Positions 22,375-32,390 of a stretch of 64,000 bases of DNA are shown here, one piece after another. The DNA is from Blepharisma japonicum (lineage: Eukaryota > Ciliophora > Heterotrichea > Heterotrichida > Blepharismidae): positions 1 to 64,000 of the forward strand of contig CATKHK010000079.1 of the NCBI GenBank assembly GCA_949751835.1, given 5' to 3'. How positions within the stretch are numbered: position 1 is the stretch's first letter; each line of letters opens with the position of its first letter. The notes under the pieces were generated by a model. That model was not told where the DNA came from. It searched no databases and was given only the letters and a program-made list of their open reading frames with translations. Made by a program: the position numbers and the translations under genes.

Positions 22375-25300
22375 TTATTTTTCTCCTTCTTTCTTTTCGC
22401 CCACTTTGTTGAAATCAAATCCAGAGCTTGATCTATGATTTCTTGACGATATTGGACTTCTTGCTCTCATAGGAGGAAGTGGACTGGCAGTTCCTGCCGT
22501 TGAACTTCTAGGGCTTGAGTTTCCACTGGTGTCTTGGCTCTCTTTTTCTTTAGAAAATTCTTCAAAAGATATTCCTGAACTTTGGAAAAGTCCAGTAACA
22601 CCTTTATTAAATTCCCTGCTTCCAGGTGGTCTTTGTGCAAAAGCTCCTCCAACTCTTTTACCTTTATCAGCTCTCAACTTTTCATTATCTCTTACTAATG
22701 ACTCTCTTCTTTTTTCTGATCTCTCCAAAGAGTCCATAGCTTCATTTTTTTGAGCTAATAAATGGTCTTTTTCCATGTTCCATTTTGCTCTTTCCTTTTC
22801 GAGGTCTAAAAACAGCTGACCTTTTTGATGTTCAGCCTCTTTAGCTCTTTTTTCATAATCAGCAAGTTTGGCTTTGAGTTGTTCTTTTTCATAGTTTGCT
22901 GATTCACTGAGTTCTTCAATTCTTCTTTCTCTATCTTTTTTCAAGGCGTCAATTTCAGCTAATAATCTTTGTTCACTTTCTGATAAATCTTTGACTCTTT
23001 TTTCAAGAGATCCTGATTCACTTGATCTGCCTCTTTTAACGAGTTCTAGTTCTTCTTTCACTGCTCTTAAGTCTCTTTCGAGGACTTTATTTTTCTCAAT
23101 GGTTTCGCTAAGAGTTGAAGCATGAGCTTCCTGCATATCTTTAATTTGAGTAGTAAATCTAGTTTCAATTGAAGAAATTAGCAAATTAGTGGCAGATTCC
23201 TGCTTTTCTTTTTCAGCTGCACTTCTTTTTTGTAAGTTCTCAACTGTAATATCAAATTTTCTTTGAGATTCAGCTAAATCTGCTTTTGCTGAATCCCTCT
23301 GTTGGGTTAGGAAGTTAAACTTATTTTCCCACAAAATTCTTTCTCTCTCAAAAGCGGAATTTCTTTCAGAAATGTCTTTTTCCATTTCTTGCATCATGGT
23401 TTTCAGTCTTTCATTTTCCAAGTGAACAGACATCTTATCAGTGCTTTCTGAGTCTTTTTTCTCTTTAAGCTGGGCTTGGAGATGTTCAATATCAGCTCTC
23501 AGTCGATTTTCCATGTCTTGTTTTTTGGCTTCTAAATTAGCAAGTTTTTCAGCTAAAACTGCTTTTTCTTTTTCCAAGCTGCTGATATTTTTTGAAGAGC
23601 TTGTAGCCAATTCTTTAAGAGATTTTTTCTTTTGGTTCAGCTTTTCTTCAAGGCTTTCTTTTTCTTTTGTTAATTTCTGAATAGTCGTTGACAATTCTTC
23701 TCCAGACTCATCTTTTAAGCTTTTTAATGTTTCATTATATTTTTCTTCAGCCTCTTGTAATGACTTCTCTAGATCACTAATTCTTTTAGCCTTGAATTCA
23801 TTTTCCTGCTGAGAAAGTGCCATTTCTCTCTTAAAATCGCTTTTCTTTTGGGTGTACTCATCATTAATTTTTTGATAGGACTGCTTTGCAAGTTCGAATT
23901 TTTCAGCCAAAGTTTGTTTTTCTCGATCATATTGTTCTTTTACATCAGAGAGTTCAGCTTCTTTATTTGCCAACTGGGACTCTAATTGTTCCTTTTTATA
24001 AGAAACTGAGCTTAATTCTCTTTCTTTTGCAGCAAGTTCACTAGCCATTTTTTCAACTTTTTCTACTAGACTTGCTCTTTCAGCGTTCATTCTTTCTTGT
24101 AGCTGCTCCATTGACAAGTTATGAGTCTTTTGCATAGCTTCAATTTGTTCTTTATTATCTTTTAAGTATTTTTCAAGGGTTTCAATTTTTTGGGTGTCAA
24201 GTCCAGCTTGGTGCTTCAATTGGGTGATTTCTTCCATATAATAATTTTCTGCCTCATGAAGTTCGTCTTCTTTAGCAGCCAAATCGTCTTCATACGCATC
24301 AGCCTCTTGTCTTAATCTGTCTTCATATTCTTCAGACATAATATTATACTTCTTATCAGCCCTTTCTTTTTCTTCTTGCATTCTTCCTTCTATCCTTTTC
24401 TTTTCTTCTTCATAGAACTCTTTAAGTTGTTGATAAGAGCTTTCAGCCCTTGCATTTGCAGCTTGAACTTCATCGTTAGCCTTCGTCTTCAGCTCTTCCA
24501 AAGAATTTTCAAGTGTTTTTATTCTTTTCTTTAATTTTGCCTCAGCCTCTTCTGAAAACTGTTGAAGTCTCTTTTGCAAATCATTGCATTGCTCCTGCAA
24601 TTTATTTCTGTCTTCTGTAACTACAGTTAACTCTTCTTGGAAATTTTTTTCTTTATTATTCCATTCATTAGTTTCTACTTTAACTTGGAATTCAAGTTCT
24701 GCGTTTTTCTTTAATAAATCTTCAACTTGGCTTGTGAATTTCTTTTTGGTGTTTTCTATTTCAATTTCTTGGCTTTTCATATCTTCCATGTATTTTTGGC
24801 GCAGTTTTTGAAGCTGAGCTTCAGTTTCTTCACGAGCGTTTTCACCTGAGGTGGCTTGGATTGAACGAAGCATGTTTGCATGCTGCCTTCTTTCGTCTTC
24901 AAGCTGAGTTTTAGCTTCTTCATAATGCTGCTCTGAAAATTCTAATTTTTGAGCTAAGATAGCGTTTTCTTTTTGCCATTGGACTTGTTGGGATTTAAGA
25001 GTTTCGTCTGTTTGTTTGAATTTTTGGTCGATTTCTTCATATTTAGTTTGAAGTTTAGTCATTGCTGACTCATGGTCTCTAACAAGTTCTGTTATTTTTT
25101 TCTTGGTCTCATTTTCTTTTCTATCTAATTTAGTTTTCAGCATTTCTAATTGTGATAAATAATCATCATTCATTGATTTCAGTCTCAGCTCAGTTTCTTC
25201 CCAATTTGCCTTTGATCTTTCGTACAAATTTTCTTTTTCTTCCAGCTCTCTTTCTAGTTCAGAAATTTTTTCAGTTTCTGACTCAAGACGAGATTGGTAG

Positions 25301-27387
25301 TTTTTAAGCTGGTTTTCAAATCTGGAATGTATATCTTTTACAGAAGAAGTATGATCTTTTTTCTGTGATTTTAAGTCATTCATGTATTCTTTTTCTCGCC
25401 TTCTGGACTCTTCTAAGCTTGTTTCTAAATATTTTATTTTTTGGTCTAATAAGGCTTTGGCTTCTTGGAATTCAGCTTCTTTATGGTTAACTGATCGTTC
25501 TGCGTCTTTCATTTTTTCTTCAGATTCCCAAGCTTTATTGTTAGCAGACTCAATCTGCTGTAAAAGCTCATTTTTAGCATTTTTTAAGCTGTTTCTGAGT
25601 TCTTTTTCGACTTGTTCTCTTTCTTGCTTCATATTTTGGACTTGCTCTTTTAAATTTTGTTCTTTAGCAGAAAGTTCAGCTTTTTCACTTATAGCAGCTG
25701 TATACTTTCTATGCCATTCATCTTTTTCCCTCATAAGATCTTCTTTTGCTTCTCTTACTTCCGTTTCAAGCCTCATTATTTGGTCATTTGTCAGCTGGTC
25801 TTTCAAATTTAGTTCATTTGTCAGATTTTTTAAGAAAAAATCACTTACAGCTGAATACTTACTCAAGCAAAATTCTAGCAAATATTCATTTCTAAAAGGT
25901 CCATCAGGTCCACGCTCAATGTAATACTGCTGTAATTTTCTTAAATTTGCTTCAAAGTCCAAGAAACTTTTAATTTCTCCATTTTTCAATTTTTGGTCAA
26001 TAATTTGGAAATTGTCTGCTAAAAATTTTTCACATTTTCTCTGAGCTTCGAGCTCATTGTCAGCTTTAAGACCATCATATTTTTGGGCAAGGGTTTCTTT
26101 AAGCTGCTTTAAATATATTTCTCTGTCAGTCCCAACAGCAATTTTATTAAAATGCTCCATTGCAGCTTCTTTGGCCTCTTTATGCAGTAGCTTCAAATCT
26201 CCTTCATTTATAGGAAAATTATGGGATACACTGCTCATTAGAATTTTTTCATAAATATCTTGGGCATCCTCAACAGCTTTGGTACATTCTGTTTTGCATA
26301 TATAATTCCAAGCACTTTCTATATTAGGCACAACGCCAATATTGATAGCTTCTATGTAATTTTTGACTAAATTTGCGAGCATTTCACCATTTAGGCATTT
26401 ATTGTTGACTGTTTTTGGCTTGATTCTTCCGATAACTCTTTTTCTTAATTGTATCACCTGTTCTTGGAATTCCACTCTTAAGCTTTCGAGGGGCTTTTCT
26501 TCTAAATTTTGTAAGTCCTCTTCACGAGTTGTAGGTCTTATTAGAGTAAAGCAGTCTCTATCTTTAAAAAATTCTTTAAGAAGCCTTCTGATTCTATTTT
26601 TGTCTTCAATTGAATCTGAAAACCCTTTCTGTGGTTGGAGAGCTTTTTCAAGATACTCCTTTGGTGATAAGCTTTCCCCTTCTGAGTCTACTAGTTGAAG
26701 AGCAAAGTCTCTAAGTACCCAAACAAAGCTTGGCATATAAGCTGCGTATTCTTCGCTATCAGTCTCATCGGACTGTCTGGTTTTTATGTGAATATGCTTT
26801 GTCAAGTTCACCACTAATGACAAATTCTGTAAAGCGCTTTCATCTATTGCACCAACTGAGTTGTAAATAAAGCAGGAGCTTATTAAAAGAGCCAGTGAAA
26901 AAATTCTAGTGTCATGATCTGAGTCTTCATCAAGTGCTCCTATTCCTTCAGAGTCCAGGACTACAATAGAGCATGTCTTACCATCATCAGTTGTCCCTGG
27001 AATAGGTCTTCCCCAAAGCCAAATTCCTTTCGTGCAAGGGTTAATTGAAGGACCTACACCGAAGCCGCCTTTTTGATCTAGCAAAACTCGATTCAAAAGA
27101 TAAGATTTCCCAGTTCGATACATTCCAGCAACACCAATGATTGCTATTGGCGATGACAATGAAGATAAGAATGCCATTGCATCCGGATTGATTTCAAATG
27201 AGTTGCCATCAGGAGTGTTGTGAATTAATGGAATCGCTTCATCAATATACTCAAATTGACGAGGACTATCAGTTGCAGAAATAGGTGAGAGAGGAGATTT
27301 ATTGCCCTCGCCAAGCTCACCATTCAAATTCTTTCTTTGAAGCATATTTTGTTTTTCAGAATTATCGAAATCGAAAAATAAATGCAT
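22375..27387 (-). CDS. Guanylate-binding-protein-like GTPase with very long coiled coil
   Basis: 1670 aa. Residues about 60-330 form a GB1/RHD3-type large GTPase domain: P-loop GMYRTGKSYLLNR, switch motif LDSEGIG and the GBP guanine-specifying WVLRDF. The GBP helical domain (about 330-560) follows, and then about 1000 residues of unbroken Glu/Lys/Gln/Arg-rich coiled coil with regular heptads, ending in a Ser/Pro-rich tail. Animal GBPs stop at about 590 residues, so the coil is a large addition. Membrane remodelling or tethering by GTP-driven dimerisation is the family expectation. No TGA codon is used. Confidence 0.93.
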   Translation of the reverse strand: MHLFFDFDNSEKQNMLQRKNLNGELGEGNKSPLSPISATDSPRQFEYIDEAIPLIHNTPDGNSFEINPDAMAFLSSLSSPIAIIGVAGMYRTGKSYLLNRVLLDQKGGFGVGPSINPCTKGIWLWGRPIPGTTDDGKTCSIVVLDSEGIGALDEDSDHDTRIFSLALLISSCFIYNSVGAIDESALQNLSLVVNLTKHIHIKTRQSDETDSEEYAAYMPSFVWVLRDFALQLVDSEGESLSPKEYLEKALQPQKGFSDSIEDKNRIRRLLKEFFKDRDCFTLIRPTTREEDLQNLEEKPLESLRVEFQEQVIQLRKRVIGRIKPKTVNNKCLNGEMLANLVKNYIEAINIGVVPNIESAWNYICKTECTKAVEDAQDIYEKILMSSVSHNFPINEGDLKLLHKEAKEAAMEHFNKIAVGTDREIYLKQLKETLAQKYDGLKADNELEAQRKCEKFLADNFQIIDQKLKNGEIKSFLDFEANLRKLQQYYIERGPDGPFRNEYLLEFCLSKYSAVSDFFLKNLTNELNLKDQLTNDQIMRLETEVREAKEDLMREKDEWHRKYTAAISEKAELSAKEQNLKEQVQNMKQEREQVEKELRNSLKNAKNELLQQIESANNKAWESEEKMKDAERSVNHKEAEFQEAKALLDQKIKYLETSLEESRRREKEYMNDLKSQKKDHTSSVKDIHSRFENQLKNYQSRLESETEKISELERELEEKENLYERSKANWEETELRLKSMNDDYLSQLEMLKTKLDRKENETKKKITELVRDHESAMTKLQTKYEEIDQKFKQTDETLKSQQVQWQKENAILAQKLEFSEQHYEEAKTQLEDERRQHANMLRSIQATSGENAREETEAQLQKLRQKYMEDMKSQEIEIENTKKKFTSQVEDLLKKNAELEFQVKVETNEWNNKEKNFQEELTVVTEDRNKLQEQCNDLQKRLQQFSEEAEAKLKKRIKTLENSLEELKTKANDEVQAANARAESSYQQLKEFYEEEKKRIEGRMQEEKERADKKYNIMSEEYEDRLRQEADAYEDDLAAKEDELHEAENYYMEEITQLKHQAGLDTQKIETLEKYLKDNKEQIEAMQKTHNLSMEQLQERMNAERASLVEKVEKMASELAAKERELSSVSYKKEQLESQLANKEAELSDVKEQYDREKQTLAEKFELAKQSYQKINDEYTQKKSDFKREMALSQQENEFKAKRISDLEKSLQEAEEKYNETLKSLKDESGEELSTTIQKLTKEKESLEEKLNQKKKSLKELATSSSKNISSLEKEKAVLAEKLANLEAKKQDMENRLRADIEHLQAQLKEKKDSESTDKMSVHLENERLKTMMQEMEKDISERNSAFERERILWENKFNFLTQQRDSAKADLAESQRKFDITVENLQKRSAAEKEKQESATNLLISSIETRFTTQIKDMQEAHASTLSETIEKNKVLERDLRAVKEELELVKRGRSSESGSLEKRVKDLSESEQRLLAEIDALKKDRERRIEELSESANYEKEQLKAKLADYEKRAKEAEHQKGQLFLDLEKERAKWNMEKDHLLAQKNEAMDSLERSEKRRESLVRDNEKLRADKGKRVGGAFAQRPPGSREFNKGVTGLFQSSGISFEEFSKEKESQDTSGNSSPRSSTAGTASPLPPMRARSPISSRNHRSSSGFDFNKVGEKKEGEK

Positions 27388-27643
27388 ATGAAATTAGCAC
27401 ATCTAATGGCTAAGATATTTTATTGTAATAAATATAAGTAAAAGTTTCTAATTAGAATGAAGGTGATGATAAGATGAAAGAAATATTATTATATAAAGAA
27501 TTAATCATTTTAATTTTACTTATGAAGAATTGAATTTGGAAATTATTAATAATTTTCAATAGAAAACCTTATTAAATTAAAAAAATCAGTCAATTGTGTT
27601 TAAATTTTTATGGAAGGCTTTTTGCCATATAAAATTTCTAATA

Positions 27644-28201
27644 ATGATTTCTTCAGCTCTAAAAAGAGGGTATAAAGCATGGAGAGTCTATGATACCAGC
27701 TTGATTGTTCTCAATAAATATTACAGCTGCAAAGTTAGGGTTGAAACCTCTCCAGCACAATTGGTAAAAGTCTTCGGACCGCCTTCATTCTGGGACAAAA
27801 TGGAAGGAACAACAGGTTATTACGACTTTGAAGATGAATACCTCGATCTTTTTAAGCTTGCCGACAAATATGAATGCAAAGAAACAATAAACTTCAGCCA
27901 ATTGAAGAAAGGTGATAAAGGTCCATACCATTTAAGAGGAAAGACAGGACCATTCCCAACAATTGACGAATTTTGGCAATCGAATACCAAATACAAATTC
28001 TGGCTTTTTGCAAACCAATATGCAGATACAAAAAGTATGGCTGAATGGATTAATAAGAAGCTTGCAGAAGATGTGGATATCAAAAAAAAAGTAGAAGAAC
28101 TATATGGGCCAATTGAAAATTATAAAAATTATGAAAAAGATTATGAGCTGGATAAGGAATTTGCGATATTCAAATATAACAGGCTGAATTGGGAGAAATA
28201 A
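27644..28201 (+). CDS. Unknown protein, possibly mitochondrial
   Basis: 185 aa from ATG 27644 (the frame is open somewhat further upstream without an ATG). The N-terminus (MISSALKRGYKAWRVY) is basic and could be a mitochondrial targeting helix. The body has RGKTGPFPTIDEFWQSN and is rich in aromatic and charged residues, suggesting a folded soluble protein. Codon use is of the highly expressed type. No family recognised. Confidence 0.8.
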   Translation: MISSALKRGYKAWRVYDTSLIVLNKYYSCKVRVETSPAQLVKVFGPPSFWDKMEGTTGYYDFEDEYLDLFKLADKYECKETINFSQLKKGDKGPYHLRGKTGPFPTIDEFWQSNTKYKFWLFANQYADTKSMAEWINKKLAEDVDIKKKVEELYGPIENYKNYEKDYELDKEFAIFKYNRLNWEK

Positions 28202-28553
28202 GTAATAATAGCTTATAAAATGTTTTGCATTTAAATATACGTTAATTAACATGTCTGACTCAATTTTTATATTGGCCAGAATACTAAAAGTGATAAAAAC
28301 TCAGAGGCTTTCTATAATTAAATGCTTTTTTTATGAAAGTGCATTCATATGTGAAGTTTTCATATTTGAATAATTCCAATATTTAGAATTTCATTCCCAC
28401 CCATCAATGCCTTCCTTAAAACGTGCAGCAGATCATATAATAGTGCTCAGGAATAGCCAATGTCATAAAAAATTAAATTTTTTTAATTTTCTCCAATGGA
28501 GATATGAATTAAAATCTGATATACAAATAAGAATAACGGTATAATAAAAATAT
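28202..28553. other. Intergenic region
   Basis: 352 nt, AT-rich, between two rightward genes. No supported frame or repeat seen. Confidence 0.6.
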
Positions 28554-29552
28554 ATGGGAAATTGCTGTACAAAAAATCAATACAACGACATTCAAGAAAA
28601 TTTAGTATCAATAAGGACTGATGATTGATTTGCTGGAAATGAATACTTTGATTGAGCAGGCTATCATCGTAATATTGAATTTGAAAATTATACCTTTTTT
28701 CAAAAAGCTCTATATCAAGGATGAAAAGATGTTGATCTTAACCAAGATTTTATTGAAGAAACATCAAGCCCTCAATTCAATAACTCAGCTTATTTGCAGC
28801 TATGCCTTGATATTCGAAAAGGAGTCCCTAACTATTTAATAAGAAATGTGATTTCAAGATTAATTACTTATAACAATGATGCTGCTAAAACGGAATATTA
28901 TGACTATACAAATCAATTGGATCCCGATTTAAATTTCCTAGATCTCCCTGCTGAAGATGACCCACTTTTTGGGAGAAAAGATTTATTGAATTGTTTTTTA
29001 ACATATCAAGGGGCATCTGCATGCAAGTCAATACTCTATGTAACTCATAAAAAAGCAAGCGATATCGAAGTATGCTTGATCTTACCAAGAGTTACACAGA
29101 TTTTGCTTTGATTTATGAAAGAGCACGAAACTTATCAAATTTTGCAAGTGCTTATTGCTGAATCTCGAAATAAAGAAAAGTGTCAAAATTATTCTTTTCA
29201 CTTTCCTTTGACAGATTTTCAACATAAAAAAGTAGTCAACAAAATCTTTAAAAAGGTTAAAGAAAAAATTGGAGAGATCCAAATTAATGAAAAATGCGTA
29301 AAAAAAGTTATAAAAGATATTGCGTTTAATATGCTTGTAGGTTATATATCGCCATCATTTTATCCATTAATTTTGATGAATTTTTTAGCTGATGGAATCG
29401 GGTCAATCATGAAATTCACAGCTGCAGTTGTATATTTAGCTCTAAAGCAATGTGAAGAATTAAGAGGAGACAGCAAAACCATACCTGATTGGAGATCTTA
29501 TACTAGATCTGAAGTCATTATTTTTAAAATTCTAAAAGTAATCTATACTTAG
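28554..29552 (+). CDS. Probably myristoylated protein with a degenerate TBC-like domain
   Basis: 332 aa, opened by four TGA-Trp codons. The N-terminus MGNCCTK is a classical N-myristoylation plus palmitoylation signal. From about residue 80 the pattern DIRKGVPNYLIRNVISRL, then LPRVTQILLWFMKEHETYQI resembles the start and middle of Rab-GAP TBC domains (RxGVPxxLR, then LLxFMxEExxF). The catalytic IxxDxxR and YCQGM motifs are not recognisable, so it would be a non-catalytic relative. The link to TBC is weak. The C-terminal third is hydrophobic in places (GYISPSFYPLILMNFLADG). Confidence 0.8.
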
Positions 29553-29633
29553 AAAGCATTCAAAATCAACATAGAAAAGCCAGAAAAAACTGATACAGCC
29601 AGTAAGACAGCCGATAGATAATTTTAATTTTAA

Positions 29634-30491
29634 TTAAAGTGGTCTATCACAGCTAGCATATTTCTGATGCAAAATAAAATAACTAGCTCTTTTATTGCTT
29701 TGGTCAATTAGTGTTGTATAGTTTTTACACCTCGTCATTCCTCGTCTCAAATTTTTCGTTTTTCTTGCTATAGCTTTTTTGCTTTTTTTGTTTAATTCCA
29801 ATAAATCATTACAAGAGGCTGAAATATTCATAAAAATTTCTTGAGATGACCTTGCACCACAGCTGGTGTTTGGTTTAATTGTTGAATGAAATGTAGATCC
29901 AAAATTTTTGATTTCAGGGCTCATTGATTCTGCATAACTTAATTGTCTTCTATTTGTAGGCTCTGTTGTATGGGCCCTTTGGTCTATTTGAAAATTTTCA
30001 ATTGCTATTATTGGAGACGTATCTTCAGTTCTAGTTATAGGAAAGGGATTTTTCAGGCGTCTTGAGCTTTTGAGCTTTTTTTTTATTGATAAAGCTAAGG
30101 GAAAAGGAACATCTTTGGGGTCGTCATAGATTTTTTTAGTTAAGTTGCTTATAATTTTTTCTGGAGTCTTTAAAAATTGAGACGGTAAAGTTCTTGATGA
30201 AAATAAATGGTAGCCACGCAATTTTGGTGTCAGGGTTGCAAAAGAAGTGATGGGAGCAAAATGCTCTGCCTTTTTTGATTTTTTTCTTTTGTTTGCATCA
30301 AGTAAATTGTTTATGGGCTGAAATGAGCTTGGTAAAAATTCTTTTCTAATAAATCTTTTTGTTTTTTGGATTTCTTCAATTTTTGACTCAACATATGCAC
30401 CATTAAGATTATTTAATCCCTTGTAAGAAAAAACTGATTCAATTGCTTTTGAAATGCGTGATTTTGATTTATGATTTTTTGAGTTCGACAT
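29634..30491 (-). CDS. Basic unknown protein
   Basis: 285 aa, Lys/Arg/Ser-rich and probably disordered, without TGA codons. It has scattered proline-directed sites (LTPKLRG, KTPEKI, MSPEIKN). The C-terminus is strongly basic (KKAIARKTKNLRRGMTRCKN). Convergent with the preceding gene, with stops 82 nt apart. No domain recognised. Confidence 0.75.
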   Translation of the reverse strand: MSNSKNHKSKSRISKAIESVFSYKGLNNLNGAYVESKIEEIQKTKRFIRKEFLPSSFQPINNLLDANKRKKSKKAEHFAPITSFATLTPKLRGYHLFSSRTLPSQFLKTPEKIISNLTKKIYDDPKDVPFPLALSIKKKLKSSRRLKNPFPITRTEDTSPIIAIENFQIDQRAHTTEPTNRRQLSYAESMSPEIKNFGSTFHSTIKPNTSCGARSSQEIFMNISASCNDLLELNKKSKKAIARKTKNLRRGMTRCKNYTTLIDQSNKRASYFILHQKYASCDRPL

Positions 30492-31258
30492 TAATTTATA
30501 GCTAATTTTTCCATAAGTTAATTAAATTTAATTTGATTGAGATTAAAAATGAGATAAAATTAAAATTTAGCAAAAATTATTAGCTTAAATTTAACTATTG
30601 CGTCTGAAATATTTTTTCGTAATATAGTCTTATTAAATGCTTATAGTTATTTTTCTATAGTTAATTAGGAAATAATTTGCTTATTAAGAAATTGATGCTT
30701 TAAATATTACTTAATTAATAATTGTATTAATTTAAAGCCATTTAAGTCATTTATAAAAATACTAAAATTTTGCACGAAATTTTATTAAAAATCCTAAATA
30801 AGAATCAATTTATCGATAAGATACCAGGGATTTTTGCCGAATAGGAAAGATAAAAAATTCAATAATTTAAATAATAAAAAATTTTTATTTGATTTTATTC
30901 AAGTTTTATAGAAATAAAGATAGATTTACCAATCAGAGATTTAAACAATGCTCTAGAAAACTTTTCATAGGAATGAAATAAGATGTGACATATTTAATAA
31001 TAAAAAACTTTTCTAATATTGTCTGGTCCATCTTATCAGAAAGCTGCTAAATTTTTTATTCGCGCTTCTTAGATAAAAAATTAAATCTCTTAATAGCTCT
31101 TTATATTTTTCTAAGCTATTTTAAAGTATATTTATTTCTACCGATACAAATATATTGGTTTAATATATAATTATAATTAAAAGCTGATTTAAGTTCCTTT
31201 CTAAATGGCTTCATTTTTATTTCGCTTATAATAATTATTTCACCAAATATTACTTAAT
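30492..31258. other. AT-rich intergenic region
   Basis: 767 nt, extremely AT-rich, upstream of the leftward basic-protein gene. I see no credible frame on either strand, no tRNA and no hairpin with GC content. Confidence 0.6.
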
Positions 31259-31471
31259 TTAAATCTGTTTCAAATACTCAATAAATTCGTCTTCATATTT
31301 AATTTCTGAATAATGCTTTGCCATTAAGTTTAGACTCCATAGAATCTTCCTTTCATGATGCCAAAAATCTAATTCTACTTTATCTATAATACTTCATATT
31401 CTTTTATAAGAATCAATGGAGAATATTAATTTTACACTGTAATTCAATATAAATGCAACATATCAGCAAGC
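31259..31471 (-). pseudogene. Coding-like fragment without a start
   Basis: 70 codons open on the minus strand between TAA at 31472 and TAA at 31259, with two TGA-Trp. The composition is strikingly protein-like (DKVELDFWHHERKILWSLN, then AKHYSEIKYEDEFIEYLKQ). No ATG lies near its 5' end, and no 15-16 nt intron reaches an upstream exon. It may be the 3' relic of a gene, or chance. It lies antisense and just upstream of the Myb gene. Confidence 0.3.
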
Positions 31472-31571
31472 TTATAAACTTTATAGATATTCTTAGATTC
31501 TTATTTCTGGTGGGAGTTTCGAGATGTTTCTTCCATTTTAATGAACCTTATAAACTATTTAAAAGTGGAGA

Positions 31572-32348
31572 ATGGAAGGAGAATACAAAGGAGAAGAAAA
31601 TATTACATTATCAGTTCCCTGCAATTACATATACTTCCCGACTTATTTTCAAAATTTGATTATGCCGATACCACAAATTTCATCTCCAGCCTTGGAGGAG
31701 AATAAAAAGAAATATCAAAGGACTTGGGACAAAAGACACATTGAGTTTCTTTATCAGCTTTCCTATGAATTCTCTCGTAATTTTCATAAACCTATTGAAG
31801 ACTTAAAAGAGACAGATCTTTATCAGATTGCAGCTCAGCTCAATCGTTCTCCTTCCCAGTGTTTGAATAAACTAAGGGAAATTATTGCAACTGGTACACT
31901 AAGGCCTGGGACTTGGTCTGACCCAGAAGATGCGATCATAAATGAATGTGTAAAGAAAAATAAAAAATGGGGTTTTACTGCTAAAGAAATCAACTTAAGA
32001 GTACACAAAGGGATGAAGGTAAGGACTGGCAAGCAATGTAAAGAAAGATGGAATAATCACCTTGATCCTAATGTAAATAAAGGTCCATGGAGCAATGAAG
32101 AGGACTTAAAACTACTGGAATTGTATAAAGCTTTTGGGAATAAATGAAGCAAAATCTCCCAAGCATTAAAAACAAGGACCGAAAATAGTATCAAAAATAG
32201 GCTGAAAAGCTTAATAAATGTAAAGAAACAAGAATTAGCTAGCCTTGAAGGCTCCAACATAACAATCGAAGAGCTCATTGCAGATAAAAAAAACCACGAT
32301 TCAATTGAGAAAATCCCAAGCATTTTTGCTAAGGATATTCAAGACTAG
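31572..32348 (+). CDS. R2R3-type Myb DNA-binding protein
   Basis: 258 aa, with TGA at 32145 read as Trp. Two clear Myb repeats: R2 with GTWSDPEDAIINECV ... KQCKERWNNHL, and R3 with KGPWSNEEDLKLLELY ... GNKWSKIS ... RTENSIKNRLKSL. The middle Trp of R3 (GNK-W-SKIS) is the TGA codon. A preceding segment (residues 48-105, KRTWDKRHIEFLYQL-like) may be a degenerate R1. Expected role: nuclear DNA-binding regulator. In the standard code the protein would be cut within R3. Confidence 0.92.
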
Positions 32349-32390
32349 TATTAAATTATTTATATTACCAATCCACACAAATAAATTTAT

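Noticed and set aside
25382-25924. Plus-strand 180-codon ORF inside the GBP-like gene
   Set aside because: It is the antisense shadow of the coiled coil, with Ser/Phe/Leu-rich low-complexity content.
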